DNA from: Labrys sp. WJW
Lineage (GTDB): Bacteria > Pseudomonadota > Alphaproteobacteria > Rhizobiales > Labraceae
DNA length: 64,000 nucleotides
Assembly: GCF_001676615.1 (NCBI RefSeq)
Contig: NZ_LYXZ01000070.1
Location: forward strand, 32,588 to 96,587
Direction: 5' to 3'
Positions 26,295 through 34,924 of the stretch are shown piece after piece (position 1 is the first letter of the stretch; every line of letters begins with the position of its first letter). The translations under genes were made by a program, and so were the position numbers. The notes below the pieces were generated by a model. The model was not told the origin of the DNA. It searched no databases and worked only from the letters and a program-made list of their open reading frames with translations.

Positions 26295-28037
26295 ATGGAG
26301 CTCGGGAAACGGCTGATCCCGGCAGCGATACTGGCCGGCGCCTTGCTGGCAATGCCGACGATCGCGCCAGCCAGGACGGCACCGGCCACCGTCGAGGCGC
26401 TCTGGCAGAGTTGCCGGGCCATCGCAAAGGATCCGGCAGCCAGCGTCAAAGCTTGCACCCAGTTTCTCGATCTGCCCGAGGGGCGGCGAGAGCAGTTTCG
26501 CACCTATGCCTTTTCCAATCGCGGCAACGCCTATGTCAGCCTGCAGCGCTATGACGAGGCGCTGGTCGATTTCGCCGAGGCGCTGCGCCTCGATGCGGGG
26601 AACGAGACCGCCTATGTCGGCCGCGGCAATGTGCATTTCTGGCGCGGCGAAAACGATCTTGCCCTCAAGGATTTCGGGCAGGCGATCAAGCTCGATCCGC
26701 GCGATGCCAATCCCCAACATGGCCGCGGCAACGTCTATTTCAACCAGGGCCGCTACGAGGAGGCGATCAAGAGCTATAGCGAGGCGATCCGCATCAATCC
26801 GAAATTCTTCAACGCCTATAGCGGCCGCTCCAACGTTTATGCCGAGCTCAAACAGACCGACCGGGCGATCTCGGATCTCTCGCAGGCGCTCAAGCTCAAT
26901 CCGACCTACGTCAATGCACTCGTCAATCGCGGCAACAACTACGTGCTCGCCAAGCGCTTCGACGAAGCGATCGCCGACTACGACAAGGCCCTGGTGCTCA
27001 AGCCGGACACCGTCCTCGCCTTGAGCGGGCGGGCGGGCGCCCACGGCATGAAGAAGGATTATGCGCACGCGGTCGCCGATTTCACCAAGGCGCTGGAACT
27101 CGATCCGTCCTATCTCAACGCGCGCTATGGTCGGGGGCAGGCCTATAAGGAGCTGGGCAAGCTCGATCTGGCCGCCGCGGATTTCCGCAATATCCTCGCC
27201 CAGAAATCTGACTTCCTGAACACGCGTGACCTGTTGGCCGATGTCGAGAAATCCGGCGCGGCGGCAGCCGTTCCGCCGTCCGGCGCCAATCTGGCACCCA
27301 TGGCCGGCGCGCTCGCGGCCATCAAGACACAGCGCCGCGTCGCCCTGGTGATCGGCAACGCCGCCTATCCGCAGGCTCCCCTTGCCAATCCCCACAACGA
27401 TGCCGCCGATGTCAGCGCCCGCCTGGGCCAGCTCGGCTTCGAGGTGGTGACCGGCTACGACCTCACTCTGGCGGGCTTTTCCGACACGGTGGAGCGCTTC
27501 GTCGCCAAGGCGCAGGGTGCCGATGTCGCCGTGTTCTACTATTCCGGCCATGCCATGCAGGTGGATGGCGAGAACTGGCTGCTGCCCGTCGACACCAGGG
27601 TGCGCAGCCTGTTCGACGTCCAGCAGTTCAACGTGTCGCTGCAGCGCCTGCTGCAGACCGTGGATACGCAGGCCAAGACCACGCTGGTCTTCCTGGACGG
27701 CTGCCGCAACAATCCGTTCGCCGATGCCCTCAAGGCCCAGCTCAAGGCGCAGAACCGGGCCTATGCGGAGACGCGTGGGCTTGCCCGCATCACGGTGGAT
27801 TCGCCCGATACGCTGGTGGTGTTCGCCACCCAGCCCAATGACGTGGCGGCGGATGGCACCGGCCGCAACTCCCCGTTCACCCGCGCCTTCCTCGACAATG
27901 TCGGCGCACCGGGCGTGGAGGTCGAAACCCTGATGAAGAGGGTGACGGCCGAGGTAAAGCAGGCGACGGGAGACAAGCAGCGTCCCGAGCGCCTGTCGGG
28001 CCTGACCACGGAATTCTACTTCGTTCCCCCGAATTAA
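26295..28037 (+). CDS. Secreted TPR-repeat and caspase-domain (peptidase C14) protein
   Basis: A 580-residue two-domain protein. A signal peptide covers about the first 26 residues (LIPAAILAGALLAMPTIAPA). Roughly residues 67-305 are seven TPR-like repeats (pattern AYxxRGNxxFxxGxxxxAIxDxxxAIxLxP), and 345-480 is a caspase-like fold starting RVALVIGNAAYP. The catalytic dyad is intact: H419 in FYYSGHAMQ and C470 in VFLDGCRNNPF. Caspase homologues cut after Arg/Lys or Asp; the specificity here is unknown. Start 26295 is preferred over 26277 because GAGGTGAT lies just upstream. Monocistronic after a terminator. The TPR part may bind a partner protein in the periplasm. Confidence 0.88.
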   Translation: MELGKRLIPAAILAGALLAMPTIAPARTAPATVEALWQSCRAIAKDPAASVKACTQFLDLPEGRREQFRTYAFSNRGNAYVSLQRYDEALVDFAEALRLDAGNETAYVGRGNVHFWRGENDLALKDFGQAIKLDPRDANPQHGRGNVYFNQGRYEEAIKSYSEAIRINPKFFNAYSGRSNVYAELKQTDRAISDLSQALKLNPTYVNALVNRGNNYVLAKRFDEAIADYDKALVLKPDTVLALSGRAGAHGMKKDYAHAVADFTKALELDPSYLNARYGRGQAYKELGKLDLAAADFRNILAQKSDFLNTRDLLADVEKSGAAAAVPPSGANLAPMAGALAAIKTQRRVALVIGNAAYPQAPLANPHNDAADVSARLGQLGFEVVTGYDLTLAGFSDTVERFVAKAQGADVAVFYYSGHAMQVDGENWLLPVDTRVRSLFDVQQFNVSLQRLLQTVDTQAKTTLVFLDGCRNNPFADALKAQLKAQNRAYAETRGLARITVDSPDTLVVFATQPNDVAADGTGRNSPFTRAFLDNVGAPGVEVETLMKRVTAEVKQATGDKQRPERLSGLTTEFYFVPPN

Positions 28038-28118
28038 TGTGCGTCCGTTTCGAGCCAGCTTGCCCGGCGCGACAATTCCGTCATGATATCGCCAACCATA
28101 AACGGATTGGGAGGAATC

Positions 28119-29819
28119 ATGACGGCGGTTTCGTCTGAGCAAAGGCCATGGTTGGCGGCCTATGACGGAGACATGAAACCGCATGTCGGGGAGGTGCCCT
28201 ACAGATTGCTGGGCGACATGATCGTCCAGAGTGCGCGCGAGACCCCGCGCAAGACGGCCTACACCTGCGTCATGCCCAACGGTATGCATGGTTCGCTGAG
28301 TTTTGCCGAGGCCGATCGACTGTCCGATCAGTTCGCCGCCTATCTGCACGCCGAGCTGAAACTGCCGCCGGGATCGCGTGTGGCCATCCAGGCCCCCAAC
28401 GGGCTTGCCTATCCGGTGGTTGCCTTCGGCGTGTTCAAGGCAGGCTGCGTGCTGGTCAATGTGAACCCGCTCTACCTGGCCGAGGAGGCGGGCGCGGTCT
28501 TCGCCGACGGCGGCATTTCGGTGCTGGTGGTGATCGACATGTTCGCTGACCGCACCGCCAAGACCCTCGCAACGGTGAAGGTGCCGCATGTCGTCCTGAT
28601 CAGCGCCGCCGAGTTCTTCCCGGGCTGGCCGCGTACCGTGATCGGCCTGGTGCAGAAACATCTGCGCAAGGAGATTCCCGCCGCGACTTTCCCGCATATC
28701 CGCCTCAGGCAAGCTCTGGCACTCGGCCAGGCCAAGCTCGCGCGTGGCTTGAGGGTCGCGGACATCACCGCCGGCATGGATGCCTCGGCCACGGCCTGCC
28801 TGCAATATACCGGCGGCACCACCGGCGTGAGCAAGGGGGCCATGCTTACCCACCGCAACCTGGTCATGAATGTCCTGCAGGTGCTGGCCTTCGGGGGCAG
28901 CGCCTTCACGCGGGACGATGTGATCATGACGGCGCTGCCGCTCTATCATATCTTCGCCTTCACCGTGAATTTCCTTACCTTCACGGCGCGCGGTGCCCAT
29001 GTATTGATGGTGCCCAATCCGCGTCCCCTGAGCAATCTGCGCAAGGCTTTCGAGAAATATCCGGTCAGCTACATCACCGGCGTCAACACGCTCTATAATG
29101 GTCTGTTGAACGAGGCCTGGTTTACCTCCATGCCCAAGCCCCATCTCAGGGTCTGCATTGCCGGCGGCACGGCCCTGCAGGCTGCGGTAGCCGAGCGCTG
29201 GCACAAGAGCGTCGGCGTGCCGGTGGGGGAGGGCTACGGCCTGACCGAGACGTCACCCGTCGTCTGTTTCAACCCGTTCGGTTCGGGCCATAACGGGGCG
29301 GTCGGCGTTCCCTTGCCGGACACCGACGTCAAATGTGTCGATGACGATTTCAACGAGGTGGCGCTGGGCATGCCCGGCGAACTTGCCGTGCGCGGCCCGC
29401 AGGTGATGGCCGGCTATTGGCGCCGGCCGGACGAAACGGCCAAGGTGATGCGCGGCGAGTGGATCCTCACAGGCGACATCGCCGTGATGGATCAAGCCGG
29501 TTATTTCCGCATCGTCGACCGGCGCAAGGACATGATCCTGGTGTCGGGCTTCAACGTCTTCCCCAACGAGGTGGAGGACGTGCTGGCCAAGATGCCGGGG
29601 ATCAAGGAAGCAGCGGTGATCGGTGTACCGGATGGCGCGGCCGGCGAAGCACCCAAGGCCTTCGTGGTCAGGAGCGATCCTGCTTTGACCGTCGAGGCGG
29701 TGCGCGCCTATGCCAAGCAGCACTTGACCGGTTACAAGGTGCCGAAATTCGTGGAATTCAGGGACGATCTGCCGAAATCCAATGTCGGCAAGATCCTGCG
29801 AAAGGATCTGCGGGGCTAG
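28119..29819 (+). CDS. Long-chain acyl-CoA ligase (AMP-forming)
   Basis: A 566-residue ANL-superfamily enzyme that activates fatty acids to acyl-CoA with ATP. The P-loop is YTGGTTGVSKGA, the A5 motif GYGLTETSPV, the A7/A8 region WILTGDIAVMDQAGYFRIVDRRKDMI, and the C-terminal lysine sits in PKSNVGKILRKDL; these match FadD. The start MTAVSSEQRPW is chosen for the GGGAGGA ribosome site 8 bp upstream, not the ATG at 28083. No beta-oxidation genes are adjacent. The TAG stop begins a repeat element. Confidence 0.93.
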   Translation: MTAVSSEQRPWLAAYDGDMKPHVGEVPYRLLGDMIVQSARETPRKTAYTCVMPNGMHGSLSFAEADRLSDQFAAYLHAELKLPPGSRVAIQAPNGLAYPVVAFGVFKAGCVLVNVNPLYLAEEAGAVFADGGISVLVVIDMFADRTAKTLATVKVPHVVLISAAEFFPGWPRTVIGLVQKHLRKEIPAATFPHIRLRQALALGQAKLARGLRVADITAGMDASATACLQYTGGTTGVSKGAMLTHRNLVMNVLQVLAFGGSAFTRDDVIMTALPLYHIFAFTVNFLTFTARGAHVLMVPNPRPLSNLRKAFEKYPVSYITGVNTLYNGLLNEAWFTSMPKPHLRVCIAGGTALQAAVAERWHKSVGVPVGEGYGLTETSPVVCFNPFGSGHNGAVGVPLPDTDVKCVDDDFNEVALGMPGELAVRGPQVMAGYWRRPDETAKVMRGEWILTGDIAVMDQAGYFRIVDRRKDMILVSGFNVFPNEVEDVLAKMPGIKEAAVIGVPDGAAGEAPKAFVVRSDPALTVEAVRAYAKQHLTGYKVPKFVEFRDDLPKSNVGKILRKDLRG

Positions 29820-29853
29820 CAAACAAGCGTTTCGGTCCAAATGCGCTTTGCTC
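29817..29853. repeat. AGCAAA...GCTTTGCT intergenic repeat, copy 3
   Basis: TAGCAAACAAGCGTTT is followed by AAATGCGCTTTGCTCCA, an imperfect inverted repeat like the right half of 21691-21731. It begins at the stop codon of the acyl-CoA ligase, as copy 1 begins at a LysR stop codon. Confidence 0.5.
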
Positions 29854-29897
29854 CAGCTGGGAAACTCGATTGCTTCCCGCTTTGCAGCCCGGCGACA

Positions 29898-31139
29898 TCA
29901 TTGTTCTCGACGAATGATCTCCGGCCTCGTCGTACGGAATGTCGGGCGACCGCGCTTCCAGCCTCGTATCACGCGGCTGTTCTCGCGTACCGCCTGTTCA
30001 GGCGTCTCGCAGTCGATCAATACGATGTCGGCTGCCGCTCCGACCGATAGGCCGGATGCGCGCCGCATTCCGCGCGCTGCAAGAGGACCGATCATGTCGA
30101 AGACGAGCCGCAGATGCTCGGTGCGCGAAAGTTGAACGACATTGGCATAGAGGTTCGCCATGCGGAGGAGTGAAGCATCGCCAAATGGCGTGAAGGGGTT
30201 GAGAATATTGTTGGTGGCGATCGAGGCATTCACCCCCATCAAAGCCAGAATATGGGTCGGAGCGACCCCGCGCGGCACCAGTCGCTCATACTCGCGGCCA
30301 TTTAGAAACAGGTCGGTGGCCGGCAGGGCTACCACTGCAATGCCGGCCTCCCGGAGCCCCGCCGCGATCGCTTCAACCTCATGCGACGGCCGCGCCGAAA
30401 GGCTCGTCATGTGTCCGAGCGAAACGCGCCCCTGCCAACCGCGTCGTATCGTTTCTTTCAGGACGACGGGCAGATTGCTCTTTTCGGGTGCGAGATCGAA
30501 ATCGAGATGGAAGTCGACAGCGACGCCGTGCGCTTGCGCGAGGTCGAAGATCAGGCCGATTTGTCCAGCCGGATCGGGATCGGTGTAGGGAGCACCACCC
30601 ACCAGGTCCGCTCCGTCCGCCAGGGCCTCATTCAACAAATCCAGCGTTTCCGGCTCGTTGGTAAGCCCTTCCTGCACGAAAGCGCAGATCTCGATATCGA
30701 TGGCGAACGCGTAATCCCGGCGAACGCGTTTGACGGCTTCGAAGGAGCGCAACCCGGCCCGCGGATCGACCTCGACAAAGCTGCGCATCGCCATGGTGCC
30801 TTGTATGATGGCCTGCTCGACGACGCGAGCGGCCCGTGCATAGACATCCGCCTCGGTGAAGGACGCCTTGGCTCTTGCCGTCTCGCGCACCGCCTCCGCC
30901 AAGGTACCTTCGCAGATGCGGCAGCGATCGAGGATACAGGCTTTGTCCAGATGGATGTGGCTGTCGACGAAGCCGGCGCAAGCCAGTGCGCCTTCGGCAT
31001 CGACGATTTCAACCGCTTCACAACGAAGCTCTCGACCGATCGCGGCGATCGACCTGTCGCGTATCGCCAAGTCGACCGGTTCCTCACTGGTTGGCAGGCG
31101 GGCATTGCGGATAAGCAGGTCGGCTGGAGGAATGTCCAT
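29898..31139 (-). CDS. Amidohydrolase, cytosine deaminase-like
   Basis: A 413-residue metal-dependent amidohydrolase near the CodA/AtzC branch, which hydrolyses C-N bonds in cyclic or amino-substituted substrates. Metal ligands are visible in FVDSHIHLDK (HxH), DFHLDFDL, the GHMTSLS histidine and the ALPATDLFL aspartate. The C-terminal LSVGAAADIVLIDC closes the small beta domain. ATG at 31139 lies 2 bp after the gamma-glutamyltransferase stop; a TTG at 31145 would overlap it. The pairing suggests successive steps on one N-containing substrate. Cytosine itself is not certain. Confidence 0.87.
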   Translation of the reverse strand: MDIPPADLLIRNARLPTSEEPVDLAIRDRSIAAIGRELRCEAVEIVDAEGALACAGFVDSHIHLDKACILDRCRICEGTLAEAVRETARAKASFTEADVYARAARVVEQAIIQGTMAMRSFVEVDPRAGLRSFEAVKRVRRDYAFAIDIEICAFVQEGLTNEPETLDLLNEALADGADLVGGAPYTDPDPAGQIGLIFDLAQAHGVAVDFHLDFDLAPEKSNLPVVLKETIRRGWQGRVSLGHMTSLSARPSHEVEAIAAGLREAGIAVVALPATDLFLNGREYERLVPRGVAPTHILALMGVNASIATNNILNPFTPFGDASLLRMANLYANVVQLSRTEHLRLVFDMIGPLAARGMRRASGLSVGAAADIVLIDCETPEQAVRENSRVIRGWKRGRPTFRTTRPEIIRREQ

Positions 31140-31141
31140 CG

Positions 31142-32719
31142 TCAAAGACCGATCGCCCCACCATCGCTGCGCGGATCATGCGCAGCTATGATCGTCCCGT
31201 CAGGTCGGAGGTGAATGATGCCGGCATGTCCGCCGAGTTGGCTGAAGGGTTCGATCAGGCCCACCTGATGTCCCCTGTCCGCAAGCTCGGCAATGAGCGA
31301 GCCTCCGGCATGGGCCTCTATCTTCAGGCTGTCGCGACTGTCCGAGAAGGTACGCCCCAGAAGGAAACGCGGCCGGGATAGAGCCGCAAGCGGATCGAGC
31401 CCGTGGTCGATCAGCAGCGACAGCAGCAGAGCGAGGGTCTGCGGCTGCCCGTCGGCGCCTTGAGTGCCGTAAAGCAGGCAGGGATGCCCGTCTTTCAAGG
31501 CGATGCCGGGGTTCAACGTGTAGAAGGGACGTTTGCCGGCCCTGATGCAGTTCGGGCTCGCTGGATCGAGGCTGAAGGCCGCACCGCGGTTCTGCCATAG
31601 GATGCCGGTGTCACCGGCGACGACGCCGCTGCCCCAGTCGAAATAGAGGCTCTGCAGCATGGCAACGCTCCTGCCCGCGCTGTCCGTCGCCGCCAGGAAG
31701 GCCGTGTCGGCGGTCTGGAAGGGTTGCGGCCAAGGCAACGCCCTGTCGAGCTCGATTGAGCGTGCCTTCGCAGCCAGTCGGCGCCCATCGAGCAACCGCG
31801 CGACATTCACGTCTGTGAAGGCGGGGTCGGCGATCGACGGGCGATCGAGGAAGGCCTGTTTCACGGCTTCCACGAGGAGGTGATAGAATTCGGCCGAGGC
31901 AGGGTCGAGCCGACCCAGATCGAAGGAAGACAAGACGCCCATGATGGCAAGCGTCGTCGCGCCCTGCGTCGGCGGTGGCGGCGCAAGAAGGGTCACATCG
32001 CGATAGCGTTGCATAAGCGGCTGCTCACGGAGTGTGCGGGTGCTGGCGAGATCCGCGGCAGTCAGGGGTGAACCGGCAGCTCGGAGGCTCGACGCGATGC
32101 GCGCGCCCAGTTCGCCTTCGTAAAACTCGCGCACGCCGTGATCGGCTATGGCGCGCAACGAACTCGCCAAAGCCGGCTGGCGCTGTATGCCGTTCCGGAA
32201 GAAGATCCCTTGGAAGCCAGGCCATTGCGTGACCTCGCTTTCGCGGAAACGATACCAGAATTCTTGAGAAGGACTGACGTCGAAGCCGTTTTGTGCCAGC
32301 GCGACGGCGTCGTCGAGCAGGCCGGCGATGGAGAACCGGCCCTGCCAGTGGCTGTGGGAGTAGTCGAGGACTTGTCCCCAACTGTCGACGAGGCATGCCG
32401 TCGTCATGGCCGAAAGCGGCCCGCGAAGCGGGATGACAGACAGATCGGGGATGAACCTCGCCGCCTGGCCAATGCCCAGGAAGACGGTGGCAGAACCCGT
32501 GCGATCGGCAACAAGCCAAACCGCGTCTCCGCCGAGACCACAAAAATGTGGATAGAGGACCGAGAGTGCTGCGCTCGCGGCAACCAGCGCCTCGAGGGCA
32601 TTGCCCCCCTGCTTGAGGACCTTCGCCCCGATCTCTGTGGCGAGCCAATGCGGCGTGACGACCATGCCCTCGCTCGACGTCGCGCTGTCGCTGAGCCCTT
32701 GCCGTGGGATGGTCTTCAT
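31142..32719 (-). CDS. Gamma-glutamyltransferase-like Ntn hydrolase
   Basis: A 525-residue protein of the gamma-glutamyltransferase family. The autocatalytic threonine is T339 in ADTAFLAATDSAGRSVAMLQSL, seven residues before the conserved aspartate as in E. coli GGT, but the following TH of the usual TTH is AF. The GIGGGG loop reads GLGGDA. No signal peptide is visible, so it appears cytoplasmic, unlike classical periplasmic GGT. These changes suggest an acylase-like or gamma-glutamyl-amide hydrolase activity rather than glutathione breakdown. First gene of a two-gene unit with the amidohydrolase. Confidence 0.88.
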   Translation of the reverse strand: MKTIPRQGLSDSATSSEGMVVTPHWLATEIGAKVLKQGGNALEALVAASAALSVLYPHFCGLGGDAVWLVADRTGSATVFLGIGQAARFIPDLSVIPLRGPLSAMTTACLVDSWGQVLDYSHSHWQGRFSIAGLLDDAVALAQNGFDVSPSQEFWYRFRESEVTQWPGFQGIFFRNGIQRQPALASSLRAIADHGVREFYEGELGARIASSLRAAGSPLTAADLASTRTLREQPLMQRYRDVTLLAPPPPTQGATTLAIMGVLSSFDLGRLDPASAEFYHLLVEAVKQAFLDRPSIADPAFTDVNVARLLDGRRLAAKARSIELDRALPWPQPFQTADTAFLAATDSAGRSVAMLQSLYFDWGSGVVAGDTGILWQNRGAAFSLDPASPNCIRAGKRPFYTLNPGIALKDGHPCLLYGTQGADGQPQTLALLLSLLIDHGLDPLAALSRPRFLLGRTFSDSRDSLKIEAHAGGSLIAELADRGHQVGLIEPFSQLGGHAGIIHLRPDGTIIAAHDPRSDGGAIGL

Positions 32720-32779
32720 GCAATCGCCGCGATTGTGTGAACAGACCTCCAGCCAAGCAAGTTCCGGGCCATTTCCGGC

Positions 32780-32932
32780 TCAGGCGCGTTCGACCTCTTC
32801 GAGGCCCCGGCGTCGGTGCACCCAGCGGAAATCCCAGCGATGGGCAGACGGCAACCAGGCGTGCGTTTCCAGGAAGGTCATGTTGGACCGGTCGGCATCT
32901 TCGAGACTTGGTATGACGCCAAGAGGCCTCAT
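32780..32932 (-). CDS. Possible small ORF upstream of the GGT gene
   Basis: A 50-residue frame starting MRPLGVIPSLEDAD and ending HRRRGLEEVERA, rich in Trp and His in the middle (THAWLPSAHRWDFRWVH). Third-position GC is about 70 percent, a little below the clear genes here. It could be a real small protein or the tail of a decayed gene; the opposite strand is also open, so it may be fortuitous. The rest of the 387-bp gap 32720-33106 holds only the sciP terminator. Confidence 0.3.
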   Translation of the reverse strand: MRPLGVIPSLEDADRSNMTFLETHAWLPSAHRWDFRWVHRRRGLEEVERA

Positions 32933-33005
32933 GCGGGATGCATGAACCTGATCCCGCAGACCAACAGGCTATTTTAGACCGCGGATATGAGGCTCGCCGT
33001 TCGAC

Positions 33006-33050
33006 AAAAAGAGAGCAGATTGCGACTTTTGATCATCGCAACCTGCTCTT
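33006..33050 (-). terminator. Rho-independent terminator of sciP
   Basis: Read on the minus strand, AGAGCAG plus TTGCGA (one mismatch between them) pair with their complements around a 10-nt loop, followed by CTCTTTTTG. Plus-strand arms are 33013-33026 and 33037-33050, with the A-run at 33007-33011. It lies 57 bp past the sciP stop. Confidence 0.85.
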
Positions 33051-33106
33051 GGACTGTCGTGTCCGCTGCAAGCGGAAAGAGCAGGCCGGAAGGCCTGATC
33101 CTGGAT

Positions 33107-33382
33107 CTATTGCCGGTAGTGCTGGATGCGCGTGGTGCGCAGGCCCGCCAGGCCGTGGCGGTCGATCGAGGCCTGCCAGGACAGGAATTCCTCGGTAGTC
33201 AGCACGTAGCGGTTGCAGGCTTCCTCGAGGCTCAGAAGTCCACCGCGCACGGCAGCTACCACTTCTGCCTTGCGCCGGATCACCCAGCGCTGGGTACCGG
33301 GAGGCGGCAGGTCCGCAACGGTCAGGGGGCTGCCGTCGGGGCCAATGACATATTTCACCCGAGGGCGAAGAGTTTCGGTCAT
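33107..33382 (-). CDS. sciP: CtrA inhibitor SciP (DUF1153)
   Basis: A 91-residue protein with the near-invariant DUF1153 sequence: RVKYVIGPDGSPLT, DLPPPGTQRWVIRRKAEVVAAVRGGLLSLEEACNRY, LTTEEFLSWQ and IDRHGLAGLRTTRIQHYRQ. In Caulobacter SciP binds CtrA in G1 and blocks recruitment of RNA polymerase; the central region is a helix-turn-helix. Start 33382 (MTETLRPRV) matches the usual length; the longer frame upstream is 5' leader. It has its own terminator and a leader with possible cell-cycle signals. It confirms an alphaproteobacterial host. Confidence 0.95.
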   Translation of the reverse strand: MTETLRPRVKYVIGPDGSPLTVADLPPPGTQRWVIRRKAEVVAAVRGGLLSLEEACNRYVLTTEEFLSWQASIDRHGLAGLRTTRIQHYRQ

Positions 33383-33388
33383 GGGTAC

Positions 33389-33513
33389 GCTCACACAATT
33401 CGAATGACCATGTGAGCTGCAGGCTAGGAGGGCTCGCTTAAAAATTGTTGAAGGAAATTCAGAAAAGTCATTGATCTCGCTTCGATGATTACAATTCGGC
33501 AACAAGCTGAATC
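33389..33513 (-). promoter_or_regulatory. sciP leader with CtrA-like site and CcrM (GANTC) site
   Basis: TTAA-N7-TGAA at 33438-33452 is one mismatch from the CtrA consensus TTAA-N7-TTAA and lies 56 bp before sciP. GAATC at 33509-33513 is a CcrM methylation site. GCTCACA (33389-33395) and TGTGAGC (33411-33417) form an inverted repeat just before the start. In Caulobacter sciP is a CtrA target, so the arrangement is plausible, though each signal is weak by itself. Confidence 0.4.
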
Positions 33514-34798
33514 AGGCCTTAACTTCGTCGCCATCCGTTCGGTTGCCGGGCGCCAGGAAGGGTTTGGCCAAGGCGTGGTAGAGCTTTTCCCGGCAGATGA
33601 GGGCCGAGATGCCGTCTGCAATGATGGCGGTGGCGAGTAGAGGCAGCACCATGGCGCGGCTGTCCGACATTTCCGAAATGATGATGACGGCGGTGAGCGG
33701 AGCCCTGACCACGCCGACGAAATAGCCGATCATGCCGAGAAGCACGATGGCGCCGAGCGGCTGGTCGGGAAAGGCGAGGGCGAGCAGATTGCCGACCCCG
33801 GCGCCGGTGGCGAGCGACGGTGCAAAAATCCCGCCCGGCACGCCGGACAGCACGGTGATCAGGCTCGAAAGGAACTTGGCCGGCCCGAACCAGAGGGGCT
33901 CGGCATGGGATTCGACCAGCCGGCGGGCGACCTCGTAGCCGGTACCCCAGGTTGCGCCCTGGCTGAGAATGCCGAGGATCGCCACCAGGAAGCCGCAGAC
34001 CAGGGCGAGGCGGATGGGACGGCGACGCATGGCCGCGATCGGGGCGAGGGCGGTGGCGCCGAAAGCCAGGATCAGCCGCGAGAACAGGCCGCCGGTGATG
34101 CCGCCGATCACGCCGGCCAGCGGCGCGATGAGCAGGGCGGCGCCGAGCGGCAGCGCTTCGTGCACGGAGCCGAAATAGATGTAGTCGCCGGCAATGCCCA
34201 GGCTGACGAGACCCGAGATCATCACGGCCGCCATGGCCAGCAGGGCAAGGCGCTGGTGGTAGGAGGCCGCGAGTTCCTCGATGGCGAAGGCGATACCGGC
34301 GAGCGGCGTGTTGAAGGCGGCTGAGACCCCCGCCGCTCCACCGGCAATGATCACGGCGGGCGACAGGTCGATCTTCAGCAGGCGATGCATGAAGGCCATG
34401 ATTGCGGCGCTGATCTGCACCGTTGGTCCCTCGCGACCGACCGAAGCGCCGACCAGGATGGCGCCGACCGTCGCCGCGAATTTGAAGACGGCGACCTTCA
34501 TGGAGATCAGGCCGGTTGCAACGGCATGACGGGGATCGCGGGCGCCGGCACTTATCTGGGGAATGCCGGAGCCCCGCGCCGCGGGCGCGAAACGACGTGT
34601 GAGCCAGGCCAGGAGAGCGAGCCCGAGGGGCGTCACCACCAGTGGCGCATAGGGGGCTTTGGAGACCATCAGCTCGAACAGCTTCGCGGCCTGGTCGGCT
34701 GTCCAGGTGAAGGCGAGGGCGACGAGGCCCAGAATGACGGCGCCGATGGTCGTGGCGGTGCGGCGACGCAGCAATATTGGAAGATCGTCAGGAATCAT
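33512..34798 (-). CDS. ClC-family chloride channel/transporter
   Basis: A 428-residue voltage-gated-type ClC protein with about 11 hydrophobic segments. Selectivity-filter motifs are GSGIPQI near residue 80, GREGPTVQ near 120 and PGGIFAPSLATGAGVGN near 330. The extracellular gating glutamate position is present in GREGP. ATG 34798 (MIPDDLPILL) is chosen over a 20-residue extension. No CBS domains follow the membrane part. It could be a Cl-/H+ antiporter; the proton-pathway glutamate was not assigned by eye. Confidence 0.92.
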   Translation of the reverse strand: MIPDDLPILLRRRTATTIGAVILGLVALAFTWTADQAAKLFELMVSKAPYAPLVVTPLGLALLAWLTRRFAPAARGSGIPQISAGARDPRHAVATGLISMKVAVFKFAATVGAILVGASVGREGPTVQISAAIMAFMHRLLKIDLSPAVIIAGGAAGVSAAFNTPLAGIAFAIEELAASYHQRLALLAMAAVMISGLVSLGIAGDYIYFGSVHEALPLGAALLIAPLAGVIGGITGGLFSRLILAFGATALAPIAAMRRRPIRLALVCGFLVAILGILSQGATWGTGYEVARRLVESHAEPLWFGPAKFLSSLITVLSGVPGGIFAPSLATGAGVGNLLALAFPDQPLGAIVLLGMIGYFVGVVRAPLTAVIIISEMSDSRAMVLPLLATAIIADGISALICREKLYHALAKPFLAPGNRTDGDEVKA

Positions 34799-34924
34799 CG
34801 GGCAAGCAAAGTCCTTTGCTTCCCTTCTACACCGCCCGGGCCTCGCGGCGGCAAGCAAGAATGGTTCAAGAAGACCTGGCTGGCGCCGAATGGGCGCAAA
34901 CTATCCGCCCCCTGTCATCTCCAC

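Noticed and set aside
26109..29204. 1031-codon open frame on the minus strand
   Set aside because: It is antisense to the TPR-caspase and acyl-CoA ligase genes, whose families and motifs are clear. Long antisense frames are common in GC-rich coding DNA.
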